A stretch of DNA of 64,000 nt from Pelecanus crispus (Eukaryota > Chordata > Aves > Pelecaniformes > Pelecanidae), in assembly GCF_030463565.1 (NCBI RefSeq), contig NC_134649.1, positions 31,335,044 through 31,399,043 of the forward strand. The letters are read 5' to 3'. Below, piece after piece: positions 21,845 to 33,100 of the stretch. Position numbers and translations under genes: made by a program. Numbering within the stretch: position 1 is the stretch's first letter; each line of letters opens with the position of its first letter. Below the pieces are notes generated by a model. The model made no database searches. It was given only the letters and a program-made list of their open reading frames with translations, and was not told the DNA's origin.

Positions 21845-23945
21845 TCACTTGGCCATGTAGTACTGGGTGGGCACAAAGGGCATCTTGGTGACGAGGGCCG
21901 GGTGCTGCTTCTTCCGCACCTCAACGGTGAGTGCTGTGCCAGCCCGGCTGTGCGCCGCCTCCACGTAGCCCATGGCGATGTTCTTGCCCAGGGAGGGTGA
22001 GGGGCAGCCGCTGGTCACTGTGCCTGGGGACGTGAGGACACAGGGAGGTGAGAGAGGGCTAGCAGCCCCAGCCCCCTCCCCTGCCGTGGGCGCAGCTCGG
22101 GGCCGTGCCCGCACCAGCCCCATTGCTGCCACCTACCCACAGGTGTGCCCTCAGAGCCCAGGATGGCTGTTTGGGGCCGGATGGGGGGTCCCACCGATGT
22201 CAGCCCCACGCGCTTGCGCTTCGGCTTCTCTTTCACTTGTGCCATGATGATGGCCGCGCCGGGGAAGTCCATGGCCGCGCGCCGGCGCTTCCCTGCGGGG
22301 CAGAGACGTGCAAGGGTCGGCAATGCCCACCTGGTGCCCTTACGCCCCGTTGGGGACGTGGAGACATCTTGCCCCTCTGCCCGCCCTGAGGAGGAGGTGG
22401 TGGCGGACGTGGCCCTGACCTACCCAAGGTCCACAGCAGCCCGGCCTCGGCAGGCGTGGTGGTCTCATCGATGTCGTTGCCGTAGAGGCAGAGCCCGGCC
22501 TCCAGGCGCAGGCTGTCCCTGGCTGCCAGCCCTGCCGGCCACACCTCGGGGACACCCAGCAGCCGCTCGGCCAGCTCCACCGCCCGCCCTACGGGCACCG
22601 AGATCTGCAGGGGAACAAGGGCTGGGTCAGTGGGGCGTGGCCTCCCCCTCCCTCAGTACCATGGCAGCGGGGTGCTGGTGCGGCTCCCAGGGTACCTCCA
22701 CGCCGTCCTCGCCGGTATAGCCGCAGCGAGTGACCCGGCAGCCCGGCACGCCGAAGACCGTCGTGGTGATGCTGTTCATGAAGGAGAGCTTGGCCAGGTC
22801 ATCCGACAGCCCTGCCTGCAGCACCCGTGCCATGGAGGGACCTGGGGAGGCAGGTGGCTCTGGGGGACAGCAGTGCCCAGGGAAGGGGGGGGATGCGGGA
22901 AGGGCACTGACATCGGGCAAGGACCTGGAGGAGGGCACAGTCGGGCACCCACTGAGGGTGGGACGCCCACGCGGTGATGCTCAGTGCCAGCCCACGTGGG
23001 GTCCCTGCTACCTTGCAGAGCCAGCAGTGCGTTGTCCGACACCTCCAGGTGGACGTCACCGCCGGCGGCCTGCAGCTCCGCCGCTCTGCCCTGCCAGGGT
23101 GACAGTGGGCTGCTAGCACAGGGGCCGGGCTGGTGCCAGCCCCACACGTGGCTGCGGCTACCTCGTCCCGCACAGCCACAGATGTCACCAAAAGGTGGGA
23201 GGACTCATTCCCACCGTGCGTCCCCACCTCCCGTGAGGCTCGGGCAGCGCCGTACCCTCATGATGGCCAAGTCCTTGTCGGCGCAGCCAGCGTTGGACAC
23301 CACGTAGAGGTGATCTTCGGACGTGTTGGTGACAATGAGGTCGTCCACGATGCCACCCCTCTCGTTGGTGAACAGTGTCAGGGTGCCCTGTGGGACGTGT
23401 CCCTTGGGAGCGTGGGCAGGCTGCCCATCCCCTCCCGTCCCCCCTGCCTGCCTGGGGTGTCCCTGGGGACCTCTGACCCCACGGGACGCCCGGTGCCCCC
23501 CCGGTGCTCCGTACCTGTCCCGGCTTCAGTTCGGCGATGTCCCCCACCACCAGGCTCTCCATGAACCTGACGCGGTCCCGGCCGTACACCCGGGTCTGGA
23601 AGGGGCCGAGGGGGAATGTGAAGCGGTGTGGGTGCCCCCCCCGCCCCCAGCCACCCCTCCCGCCCCGGCTACCTGCGGCATGTGGGAGACGTCGAAGAGG
23701 GAGCAGCAGCGGCGGGTGTGCAGGTGGGACTGGAGGTGGCCCTGCCCGTAGTGCAGCGGCAGGCTCCAGCCGGCGAACGGCACCATCCGCCCGCCGCGGG
23801 ACCGGTGCAGGGCGTCCAGCGGCGTCCGCTTCAGCCCCCCCTCCCCGGCCTCGGCCCCCCCGGGGCGCGGCCCCCCGGCCCCGCTCAGCAGCGCGGAGCC
23901 CGGGGGGCGGCGGGGCAGCGCGGCCCGGCAGCCTGCCCGCAGCAT
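21845..23945 (-). CDS. AMT: Aminomethyltransferase, mitochondrial (glycine cleavage T protein)
   Basis: AMT is the tetrahydrofolate-dependent T protein of the mitochondrial glycine cleavage system. It releases ammonia from the aminomethyl group on lipoyl-H protein and forms methylene-THF. The exons (low-high) are 23673-23945, 23515-23595, 23256-23387, 23012-23090, 22696-22841, 22424-22604, 22137-22292, 21845-22023. All are phase-consistent and give 408 aa (human 403). An Arg/Ala-rich mitochondrial presequence occupies the first 30 or so residues. Conserved blocks include [32 protein letters not shown] with the folate-site Asp pair at 133-134, [46 protein letters not shown] and [13 protein letters not shown]. 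The start is the first ATG after the CpG-rich leader; the frame is open further upstream without another ATG. It lies tandem to NICN1, as in human. Confidence 0.95.
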
Positions 23946-24607
23946 CCTCCCTCCCTCCCTCCCCGGCACGGCCCGGCCGGGCCCCGGGGCGACTGGGACA
24001 TGGAGTCCGGCCGGCCCCCGCCCCGCCCCCCGGCACCGCCTCCCCCGCCGCCGGCCCGGGGGGGATGCTGGGTGCGGGTCCTGCCCGGGCACAGCCCCCC
24101 CCCCCCAAAAAGAGACCGGCAGGCACAGGCAGGACCAAGGTAGCAGCTTTTAGTCATGACCGAGGCTCTCCCCGCCGCCCCCCAGCAGCTCCTCCGGCCC
24201 CCCCGAGCGCGGTGGGCGCTGGCCCCAGCACCCCCTTTGCCTGCGGGAGCCTCGTCCTGCGCAGGCAGCGCAGGCAGCGCAGGCAGGGCCAGGGGCCGCT
24301 CCCCAGGGTAGAGGTAGGGTGGGGGAGCCGGGCTCTGCCCGCAGCAGGGAGCAGCAGCGCGGGACGTGCCAAGAGCGGAGCCACGGCTGCTGGAGGGCAC
24401 CGGGATGGCGAGGCTCACGGGGGGCTCTGGGGCGGCAGCGCGGCCCAGCACCGCCAGCCAGCGCAGGAGGAGTCGGGGAAGGGGCACGGAGAGGGCCTGG
24501 AAACCCCCCGGGGCCGCAGGGACAAAGGCCGATCCGGGAGTGCAGGAGTCTGCTTGGGCCCCAGGAGCGCAGAGGGGCCAGCTCCCTCTGGCCAGCAGCC
24601 ACGGGGC
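23946..24607 (-). other. AMT promoter and NICN1 3' UTR
   Basis: About 660 bp separate the AMT start and the NICN1 stop. The NICN1 side is GC-rich untranslated sequence. No canonical AATAAA is visible there; an ACTAAA variant on the minus strand near 24153 is the best candidate. The AMT side (23946-24110) is CpG-rich with GC boxes and a 12-14 base C-run near 24097-24110. Confidence 0.55.
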
Positions 24608-27600
24608 TCACGTGTAGGAAAGCAGGTTGATATCGTAGCAGCCATCCACCTGTTAAAGAGAGCAACCGTCGGTCCCTTGCACAGCACCATCGCTCTGCCG
24701 GGACACCCCACCCCATCCCACCGGGAGCAGCCCCTCCGGGCAGGCTCCCCCAGCCACATGGCGAGGCCGGAGCCCCCGCAAGCGAGATGGCGGGACTCAC
24801 GTCGAAGCGCCCGATGCGGGCAGCTGCCTGGCGTGCCCGGATCACTTCTGTCAGCACCCACATTTGCTGGACCTCCGTCGACACCTTCTCTGGGTCGGGG
24901 AGCTCCTGGAAAAAGAGGCGGGCACAATGCTGCAGAGCAGGGATGGCCCAGATGGGCTGGATCGCCCCGGGCTCAGGCAGTGGTGTGGCTGGATGGCTGT
25001 GTCCCTGGAGAGCACTAGTGTGGGCACTATAGTGATGGTGCCGACGCTCCCAACCTGCCGGAGGTTTCCCAATGCAGGGTGAGCAGGGCCCCACTCTAGG
25101 AAAACAGTCAGCTGGGCAAATGGGTGACCCTGAGCCCTGGCACCAACAGCCTGTCTCTGCTGGCAGCTGTCCAGGGCAAGGACAGAAAGCATATTGCTGG
25201 CTAATGATTAAAAACCTAATCGCACAGTCCAGAGTTTCCCAACAGCCTCCCTCCACGGTGCTCCCCGGGCCTGGTGACAGAAACCCCGCTGCAGGTGCCG
25301 GTTCACCCAGGGACCTTTAGCCAGGTGGGACTCGCAGGCTCAGCAGCTGCTCTCCAGGCCAGGGCAAAGCTCTGTGCCACTTCTACCCTGCCCGGCCCTG
25401 CCCATGGCACCGGGCTGCTGGTGGGTGCCTCGCGGTGATGCTGGGAACAGCCAAGCCCAGAGCAACCCCCAGCATCTCCCCCAGTCCACCCCTTGCCAAG
25501 GGGGACGTGATCCAAGTGATCAGCAAGGGACTGGGGTGTCCTCCCCTGCCTGCCGGACAGCCGGGCATGCACCAGAGATCCCACACCTGCCAGGGCTGGC
25601 AGAAGCCTCACATGCCGCCACAGCAGTGTGAGCTCTGTAGCACCGAAGCCTGGCAGCCGACCTGCCCTGGAGGTGCCGGGGCGTGTGGCACTGTTCTGGG
25701 CCCAGCAGGCTCCTACAGGCAACGCCAGTGGCTGATTCAGCAGGTTTCCGTGGGCGAGCCAGCTGCCCACCTCTGCCGTGCTCTGCCTGGACTTTGCTCA
25801 CCAAAGGCCGCCGGCTGCGCAGATGTGGCTCACAAGCTGTAAACATGCGCTGTGGCTGTGACCTCCCTCTGCCCGCGTGCTGCCCTGGCTGGGCAAAGTG
25901 TTCCCCAGTGTGCACCCTCTGCAAAGCACCGGGGACCAGCCAGGCCACCCTGTCCCCACGCGTCCTGCTGGCCAGCTGAGCCATGCTGCGCACCCACTGC
26001 TCCCACAGGGACGTTTCTGTCCCCAGACTAGAGGGCAGGTAGACTTAGGGGTCACCTCAAATCGCACGTCCTTGTGGAGATATTTTTCTTCTGAACACTG
26101 CAAACTACTTCCAGCACAAGGCTGGGCATTTCAGGACTCCACAGCTATTCCTGGTGGGAGCCTGGAGCTGATGGGGCAGGGATGGGGCTGGCAGCCTCAA
26201 AAGTGATGTTCATGCCCGTGGCCGGCACCCCACCCAGGTCCCTCCTTCCCTGTAATACCTCAGCAGGGACTACTCACCCCATGCAGGCTGATTGGCTGCT
26301 CCGGAGGGCTCAGCTGCGAGAGCCAGGAGGGGAAATCCTTCTGGGGGCTCTGAAATAGATCCAGAGTGTCATACAAGGGGTGTCCCCAGTCCCACCTCCT
26401 TCCCTCACACCATGCAGTGTGCTGCAGTTTGGAGCCCACCTGTATTTATATTGGTATGGGTGTAAGTATTGCTTTACCATTATTAAATAGAATTTTGTGT
26501 TTAGGGTGGGTGTCTGCAACCTGTAATTTGTTGCAGCAACCTCCAGCTACGTCCTGCTGCTCATATGAACATGCACCTCCAAAATGGGCAGGGCTGGGGC
26601 TGGCTGGAGCAGTACCTCCCCCGGCCTCCAGGGCACAAGGGGACCCCGAGTGCTCCAGCAAAGGACAAGTACTTGGACCCACACCTCTGTGTCCTCTGGA
26701 GGGAGCCTGAAGCTCCCGGAGCTGCAGGGAGCAATGCCAGGAGTGGGGCTGGGGACAGTGGCCTATCCTGGACCCCCTGCCTGCACCTGGCAGGGAGGGC
26801 AGCACTGGCACCTGCTCACCTTCTGTCCGGGGGGGAAAATCTGCAACTCCTCGATGGTGAAGTGGAGCCAGACCGGGGAGGGCTGCCGCAGGATGAACCG
26901 CACTGCCGTCACCTGGTCCATGTCGCACAGCATCTGCAGGTGCAAGGATGGGAGGAGCTGTCACTGCTGGGGGTACAGCAGGGAATGGCCAGGCTGGCAC
27001 TGCTCCGGGGCAGCTTTTGGGATTTGCTCCAAAAACACCCCAACCCACCCCAGATGGAAGGAGCCCAAGGGAAATGTCACCCCGTGGTGGCCAACTGTGC
27101 TGAGTGGGGCACGGGCAGGGGCACAGGCAGGACCAGCACAGGGACCCTCACTGCTGAGAAGGGCTGGCAGGGGCAGGAGAGGCACCGCGGGGGGTGGCCT
27201 GCCGCTGCTGTGGGGGCACAGTGGGGCATCAGTACAGGGCCCCAGGGACCGGGAGACATCCTGGCGAGTGGGCAAAGAGGGGTGAGCCCCAGAGGCGTGG
27301 GTGACGCCAGGGCCGCCGTCCGGCCACGCCGACCTGGTGGCGGTGGAGGGAGAAGTAGTCCTGGGAGCCCTCCTCGGTGTGCGGGCAGGGCATCAGGCAG
27401 TAGTCCCTCAGGCAGGTCACCCAGCGGCGGGAGCCGGCGGGACCGGGGTGCTGCACCCGCACGCTCAGGAAGGCTGTGTAGAAGTTCCTGAAGACGATCT
27501 CCTGCACCTGTGGGACCGGCAGCCTCAGCCCTCGCATCACACCTGCACTAGCATCCCCGCCCCATACCGGGGCCGGCACCGGCATCCCTCTCACCCCCAT

Positions 27601-28102
27601 ACCGCCACCCGCACCGGCACCCTCCCCATACTGGTACCAGCACTGGCATCCCCCACTCCCGCTACTGGGACGGGTACCGGCATCCCTGCCGCCCATACTG
27701 GGCCCGGGACGGCCCCCAGCATCCCGCCCAACACCGGTACGGGTGCTGCCCCAGGCAGTATCCCGGCACCGGCGTCCCCCCGATACCGGTAGCACCCCCA
27801 GCATCCCCGCCCCATACCGGGGCCGTTGCCGCCCCCGGCATCCCCCCTCCCGCACCGGCACCCCCCGCCCCATACCGGCACCGCCCCGGCACCCCCCACC
27901 CCGAGCGGGACCGGGCCGCACTCACGTCGGCGGCGGCGCCGCGGGGGAACCGGAGGTCGATGACGGCGACGCCGGGCCGCGCCGGCTCGGCCCCCCCGCC
28001 CAGCTGGAGCGCAGCGGCGGGGCGGGGGGCGCAGGGCAGCGGGGAGCGGCCCGGCCCCGCGGGCGGCCCCGGCCCCGGCCCCGGCCCCGGCGCTCCCGAC
28101 AT
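24608..28102 (-). CDS. NICN1: Nicolin-1, tubulin polyglutamylase complex subunit
   Basis: NICN1 is a non-catalytic subunit of the tubulin polyglutamylase complex. The exons (low-high) are 27926-28102, 27334-27507, 26820-26933, 26278-26349, 24801-24905, 24608-24649. All are in phase and give 227 aa (human 213). Matching blocks include ARPGVAVIDLRFP, VQEIVFRNFYTAFLSVRV, RRWVTCLRDYCLMP, RFILRQPSPVWLHFTIEELQ, FPSWLSQLSPPEQP, STEVQQMWVLTEVIRARQ, ARIGRFD and the end VDGCYDINLLSYT. The N-terminus is longer than in human because exon 1 carries a GGGGCC hexanucleotide repeat read as alternating Pro-Gly. The exon 2 donor reads CAG|GTCGGC, unusually weak. The 5' end lies about 210 bp downstream of the DAG1 poly(A) signal, on the same strand. 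Confidence 0.94.
27525..27920. repeat. Minisatellite filling NICN1 intron 1, unit about 30 bp
   Basis: Variants of CCGGCATCCCCGCCCCATAC followed by cgg/ggc blocks repeat through almost the whole 418-bp intron 1. The copies share CCGGCA, CCCATAC and CACCGGTAC elements. Open frames here are compositional. Confidence 0.85.
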
Positions 28103-28311
28103 GGCGGCGCGGCGCGAGCGCCCCTCCTGGGCGGGGCTGGGCCGTGCGCCCTGGCGTCACGCGCCGCGCCGCGCCGCGCCGCCCGGAACCCGCTTCCGCC
28201 GCCAGGGGGCGCCGCGCTCCCGCCGCCCCGCGCCCGCCCCGGGGGTCGCCCGGAGCCCGCCCTGGTCCGGTCGCGGCGGTGGCAGAGGCAGGGCTGTAGT
28301 AAAGCACACGG
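28103..28311 (-). promoter_or_regulatory. NICN1 promoter, immediately downstream of DAG1
   Basis: About 200 bp of CpG-rich sequence lie between the NICN1 start and the DAG1 poly(A) signal. It contains a GCGCCGC-rich run and a CGTCACGC element (near 28155) resembling a CRE. It must serve both as NICN1 promoter and as the DAG1 downstream polyadenylation region. Confidence 0.5.
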
Positions 28312-28317
28312 TTTATT
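28312..28317 (-). terminator. DAG1 poly(A) signal AATAAA
   Basis: The minus-strand AATAAA is about 1.84 kb past the DAG1 stop codon. A cleavage site would fall near 28295. It is the clearest canonical signal downstream of the stop. Confidence 0.75.
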
Positions 28318-30153
28318 GACTCGATACGTTTCTTTACACAACGCGGAAACCGCCCCCCGCGACGCTGAAATCAGAGCGCGAGGAGGTGGGGGTGGGGGGC
28401 GGGCACCCCCGGCCCCTCGACTCCCTCACGGCCAGCACGGAGGGGCCCGCGGAGAGCCCCCCCCCCCCCGCCCCCCCCCGCGAGCGGAGGCCCGGCTGGC
28501 ACCCACCCAGCCGCTCGCCCGGCCGCGCCATCCCCCGAGGGAGGGGGCGAGTATGGCTACGTGTGCCCTGGGACCCCCCCCACCCCACCCCCCCCACCCC
28601 CCACCCCCCCCCGCTGCACCGGGGTTACTTCTCCCCCCAAACGTACCCCAAAGAACGCTCAGGGAAAACACAAAGTAAAATCCATGCTTAAAATGATTCA
28701 GCGCAAAGGAGAGAAAAATAATCTGTATAAAGTGAAGGAAGAGGCAGCCGAGGGGCAGGAGGCAGCCGGGGCAGCCCCGGGGCTCAGACAAGCTCGGCCT
28801 GAGCAGGGCAGTGGGTCCCAGGGAGCTGGTACTAGCAAGCTAAGCTCGTACAAACTGCTGGCAGCGGTACACTGGTTTTTAAGTCTTTTTTTAATAAAAC
28901 AATTTGAGGCTGTATCAAAAATTTAGTAAAAAATTAGATTTGAGAGTTCACTGATTTTTTTTTGACTATTAACTATTCCTGGAGCTTTTTTTTTGCTTTT
29001 TTTTTTTTGCTTTTTTTTTTTGCTTTTTTTTTTCTTTCCCCCCCCCCCTTGAACTTTTTATCTTTTCCAACAGTGTCCGGGCACAGAGCAGCCGGGAGGA
29101 GGCGTGCGGGCCGAAGCCTGGGCCCAGCGAGGCCATTCCGGCACCGTTCTCAAGGAGCAACTGAGGCAAAAAGATGGCACCACGCTACGGAGAAAACACC
29201 CCACTGTTGCCAAAACACTTCGCGGGGAGGGGATTTTGCTTAAAAAAGACCACCCTGACCCCAGCGCTCGCTGGGCAGCAGAGAAGCCGTCGCGGTGCAG
29301 GGCCTGGCTCGCCCTCCCACGAGCCTCCCCGGCACAGCGCTGCACCCCGAGGTGCGGGCAGCTGCCCCCACGCTTAGCCAAAGGTACCCCAAGCCAGTCT
29401 GACTCAACTGATGACTATTTTATGATGCGTGAGAAAAATAGGATTTCTTTGATTAAAAAAGAAAAAAAAACAGTAATAAAAGAATCAAACCCCGAACCAA
29501 GAAGCCAATCCTCCTGAAAAGGAGGAGGAGGAGGAGGCGGCGGCGACTGGCTGTCCTCAAAGGCCCCTGCTAACCAGTCCCAAATCGCCCCTGGCACTCG
29601 CCTGCAGCACAGCACTGCCCTCCCCCTCCCCAAAACTACATATCCCAGTTTAGGTAAACAGCAGATTAAATGTAAAAACTTAAAACATTGACTTCAGAAA
29701 GTCCCTTGAATTTAATTATTTTTAGGCTACCTTTCATGTTACGTCCTGTAGCTAGACACACGTGAATAGAAAAAACAGTACAGTTAGTGTTAAAGGCAAA
29801 CAGCGGAGACCCAGAGTGCTACCCCAGTGCTGCCTGCTCCTCCCGACCCGACCCGTCCCGTCCCCCCTCCCTGCCCGCCGCCCCGGCCCCGGCCAGAAGC
29901 CCAGCCACCGGGAAGGCGTGTTTGAGCCGAGAATTTTTTCTATGAATAAAATAAAACCAAAGCTTGTTAGGCAAAAATAAAACAAGTGTCCCCCCGAGTC
30001 CTGCGAGCGCTCTGGTGCAGCGGGCGCAGCCGGGGAGGGCCTGCTGGGGAGCGGGCTGGGGTTTCGGGTTCCCGGCTGGCGAGGGGGCTGCCGGCCCACA
30101 GACAGCACTGTGTGGAGCTGGAGGCCCCTTCTCCCCCGAGAGCCTCCCGTTCG
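28318..30153 (-). other. DAG1 3' UTR
   Basis: The 1.84-kb untranslated region has GC-rich and A-rich parts. On the plus strand 28985-29034 shows four T-runs of 8-13 bases separated by GC dinucleotides, ending in a run of about 11 C (29038-29048). In the transcript this reads as oligo(A) blocks separated by GC. A GGA repeat lies at 29520-29537. No coding potential was accepted here. Confidence 0.7.
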
Positions 30154-33100
30154 TTAAGGGGGGACGTAGGGCGGCGGTGACCTGTATGGGGTCATGTTCT
30201 TCGGGCGGGAGCCTTTCCCCTCCATGGGTGCGGTGAAGGGGGGGGGAGGCTGGTAGGGTGGCGCGTTGGGGTCCTCGTCCCGCAGCGGCGTGTACTCCCC
30301 GATGGTGTCCTGGTTGAGCGGCGTGGTCTCTGGCATGCTCTGGTTGGGGTACTCTGGGGGGGGCAGCGGAGCTTTCTCCTCCTGGAGGATGAGGGGCATG
30401 CTGGAGGATGGCGGAGGCTTGGAGTCGTCCAGCTCGTCGGCAAAGATGATGGGCACGCCTTTCTTTATGAAGGTGGCCTGGTCTTCGATGGTCAGCTTCC
30501 CTTTCCTCTTCTTGCGGTAGCAGATCATGGCGATGATGCCGGCCACGAGGAGGATGGCGGCCACCACCACGGCAGGAATGACGGTGTGCAGGTACACGTC
30601 GTCCTCGCTGCTCTTCTCGGGGTCTTTGCCTGCTGCCACCGTCGGCGTCGCCTCCGAGATCACCCTTCCGTCCTTCGTCACAGGGATGAACTGGATGTGC
30701 CTGCAGCTGCCGGAGCCGACCACTGACACGTTCAGAGGCTTGAACTCGGGCTGCAAGACATTGGAGAAAGCCAGGCTCGGCCCGCCGGAGTCATCCGCAA
30801 TTTTTTTGCTCAAAGTCCGGATCTGCTCCCGGGGGCAGGGCTCCAGGGGCAGCGTGTTGTTTGTCCACTCTACTACGATGGAGCCTTTGGCGATGTCCTG
30901 CACCGTGATGCTGCTGCTGTTCCTGTCGCCAAATGCCAGAGCCAGCTTCTTCACCAGCATGATCTTCTTATTGATGTCGTTCACCACCGCATTGTGGTCC
31001 CCTTCCAGCCTGGCCTTGAACTTCACCGGAGACTTGTCCCCGTGCGGACGTTTGTGGACGTGGATTTCAAAAGCATCCACAGCGAAAAGCCCACCTTTGT
31101 CGGTCGCGTACATGAAGTACTCGTGCTTCCCGATGTGGTTGTGGTCTGGCATGCCATACATGAGCTGGCTAGTGCTGTTGAACTGGACCCATGAATTCTC
31201 CTCTATCATCTGCTGCTCCTTCAGTTTCAAGGTCAGCTGCAGTTTGTCAGTGGTAGTATCTTCCTTGTCATAGAACGTATCTGACGGTATTTTAACCTCG
31301 AAGTAGGTGCCCTCCCATGCATCGACCCTGTCGATGTGGTTCGTCAGCTTGGGTGGCTCGTTTGGCTCCCAGGGCCGGGGGATCCCACTAGCTGTGGTGC
31401 GTACACGGGTCGGCGGGGAGGCCGTTGTCAGCTTGGAGATGGGGGATCTGGTCGTGCTGGGAGGCTTCGTTGGACGGGGTGTTTTGGGTCTCCGAGTAGG
31501 CCTTCGTGTCGTCGCCGTGGAGGAATCCGTTGTGGATGGTGTGGCTGGCTTCAGAGTGGAGACTCTGGGTTTCTTGGTGGTAGTTGTAGGTGGTGTGATC
31601 ACTGCTGTGGGCTCTACATACCCAGGCATCGTGGGGCGAATTGGCACGGAGGCTGTGCCGGTGCCTTCTGCTACCCTAGTTGGCTGGATCGGTCCCAGAG
31701 TGGGCGTCTGGACAATGGGGCCCCTTGTTCTGATGGTGACCGTAGGCTTCCTCGGCAGTGGTATGGGCTCCCGGACAGGGGGTGCTGTTGTCTCCGTGGG
31801 AGGTGCGATGGCAGGCGATGTTGGGGTGGGGACGATCCTGGTCGGTGGTTCTTGCGCGGCAGTGGTGGGCGGCCCGATGGCAGTCAAAGGTGTAGGGGTG
31901 GCGTTGATCTGCCGCCGCATCCTCTTTGGGAGGTGAGGTTTCTTGTTAGCAATGTGCCAGCCAACAACAGGGTAGCCAAGGCGGGCAGACATGGTTCCTT
32001 CCTTAGCTGGAGCCTCCACCTTGCTGATGTTGGGGACACTGTTTTGGCTCAGAGAACATCCCAGCTTCCATGAGAGTAAGGCCCCATTTTCCACCACCTT
32101 CTTTGCATTTCCTGGTCCAGCCATGAAGGCTGACATATCAAAGAGTCTGTTATTTACAACAGGAACCAACTTCATGTTATGAAGTTCCACCTCCGAGAAG
32201 CTTCTCATTCTGTTTAAGAGTTCAATCCTCTGCTTTGGTGTCATTTTTGTTAAGTCAGCATCCAAAATGACAGTCAGGATAGTGACTGGCTCTTCCGAGC
32301 CGCACACAAATGGTGCTGTGTCACCCGTGTCTTGGATGGCCACTCGCACCGACTGAGGCTCATTGTGGTCTTCTTGGTGGACCTCGATGGAGAAGACATT
32401 TGCAGTCTGTGGCACATAGCTCCCGTTTGGAAAGGGCTGCAGCGTGGTCACCGAGATGTAGTGGACGCCCTTATCTGTGTCAAGGGGCAGCCCTTCCAGG
32501 GAGCTGCTCTCTGCGTTCCAGTGTAACCAAGAAGGCAAGGAGTCCTTCCCAGCTTCAGAGATCTACCAAATAAGAGAGAGAAGAAGGTGCTTTTAGAAGG
32601 GTTATCAAGCACTGGAACAGGCTGCCCAGGGAAGTGGTGGAGTCACCATCCCTGGAGGCATTTAAAAGACATGCAGATGTGGTGCTTAGGGACATGGTTT
32701 AGTGGCAGACTTGGCAGTGTTAAGTTAACAGTTGGACTCAATAATCTTAAGGCTCTTTTCCAACCTAAACAATTCTATGATTAGGACAGGTTCTAGCAGC
32801 AATAACACTTGATTTAAAGGATTAAAGAAAAAAAATCCAAACCCTAACAACTGGGGAAAGAACATCCTGGCCAGAGCAGGACAGCCTGTGTCTCCTTCTC
32901 TGCATGGTGGCAAGGACAAACTCTGCAGGGTGCACTGGTCCCAAAGGGTTTAAGGAGCCATGGGAGGTCATCAAGTCCTGCAAAGGTCCCTCGCCTGCAG
33001 ACACTAGCTCTCTAGCACTTGCTGTGCAACTATTAAGCACAAGAAGTTCATTTCCTCCAAAGGCAGAAGAGGAGTTTAAGTCATGGGGACAGCTGTGAAG

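Noticed and set aside
19508-22000. An 830-codon plus-strand open frame across UBA7 introns, the promoter and TCTA
   Set aside because: It crosses proven minus-strand UBA7 exons and GC-rich repeats, has low-complexity composition, and follows the array period rather than any protein family.
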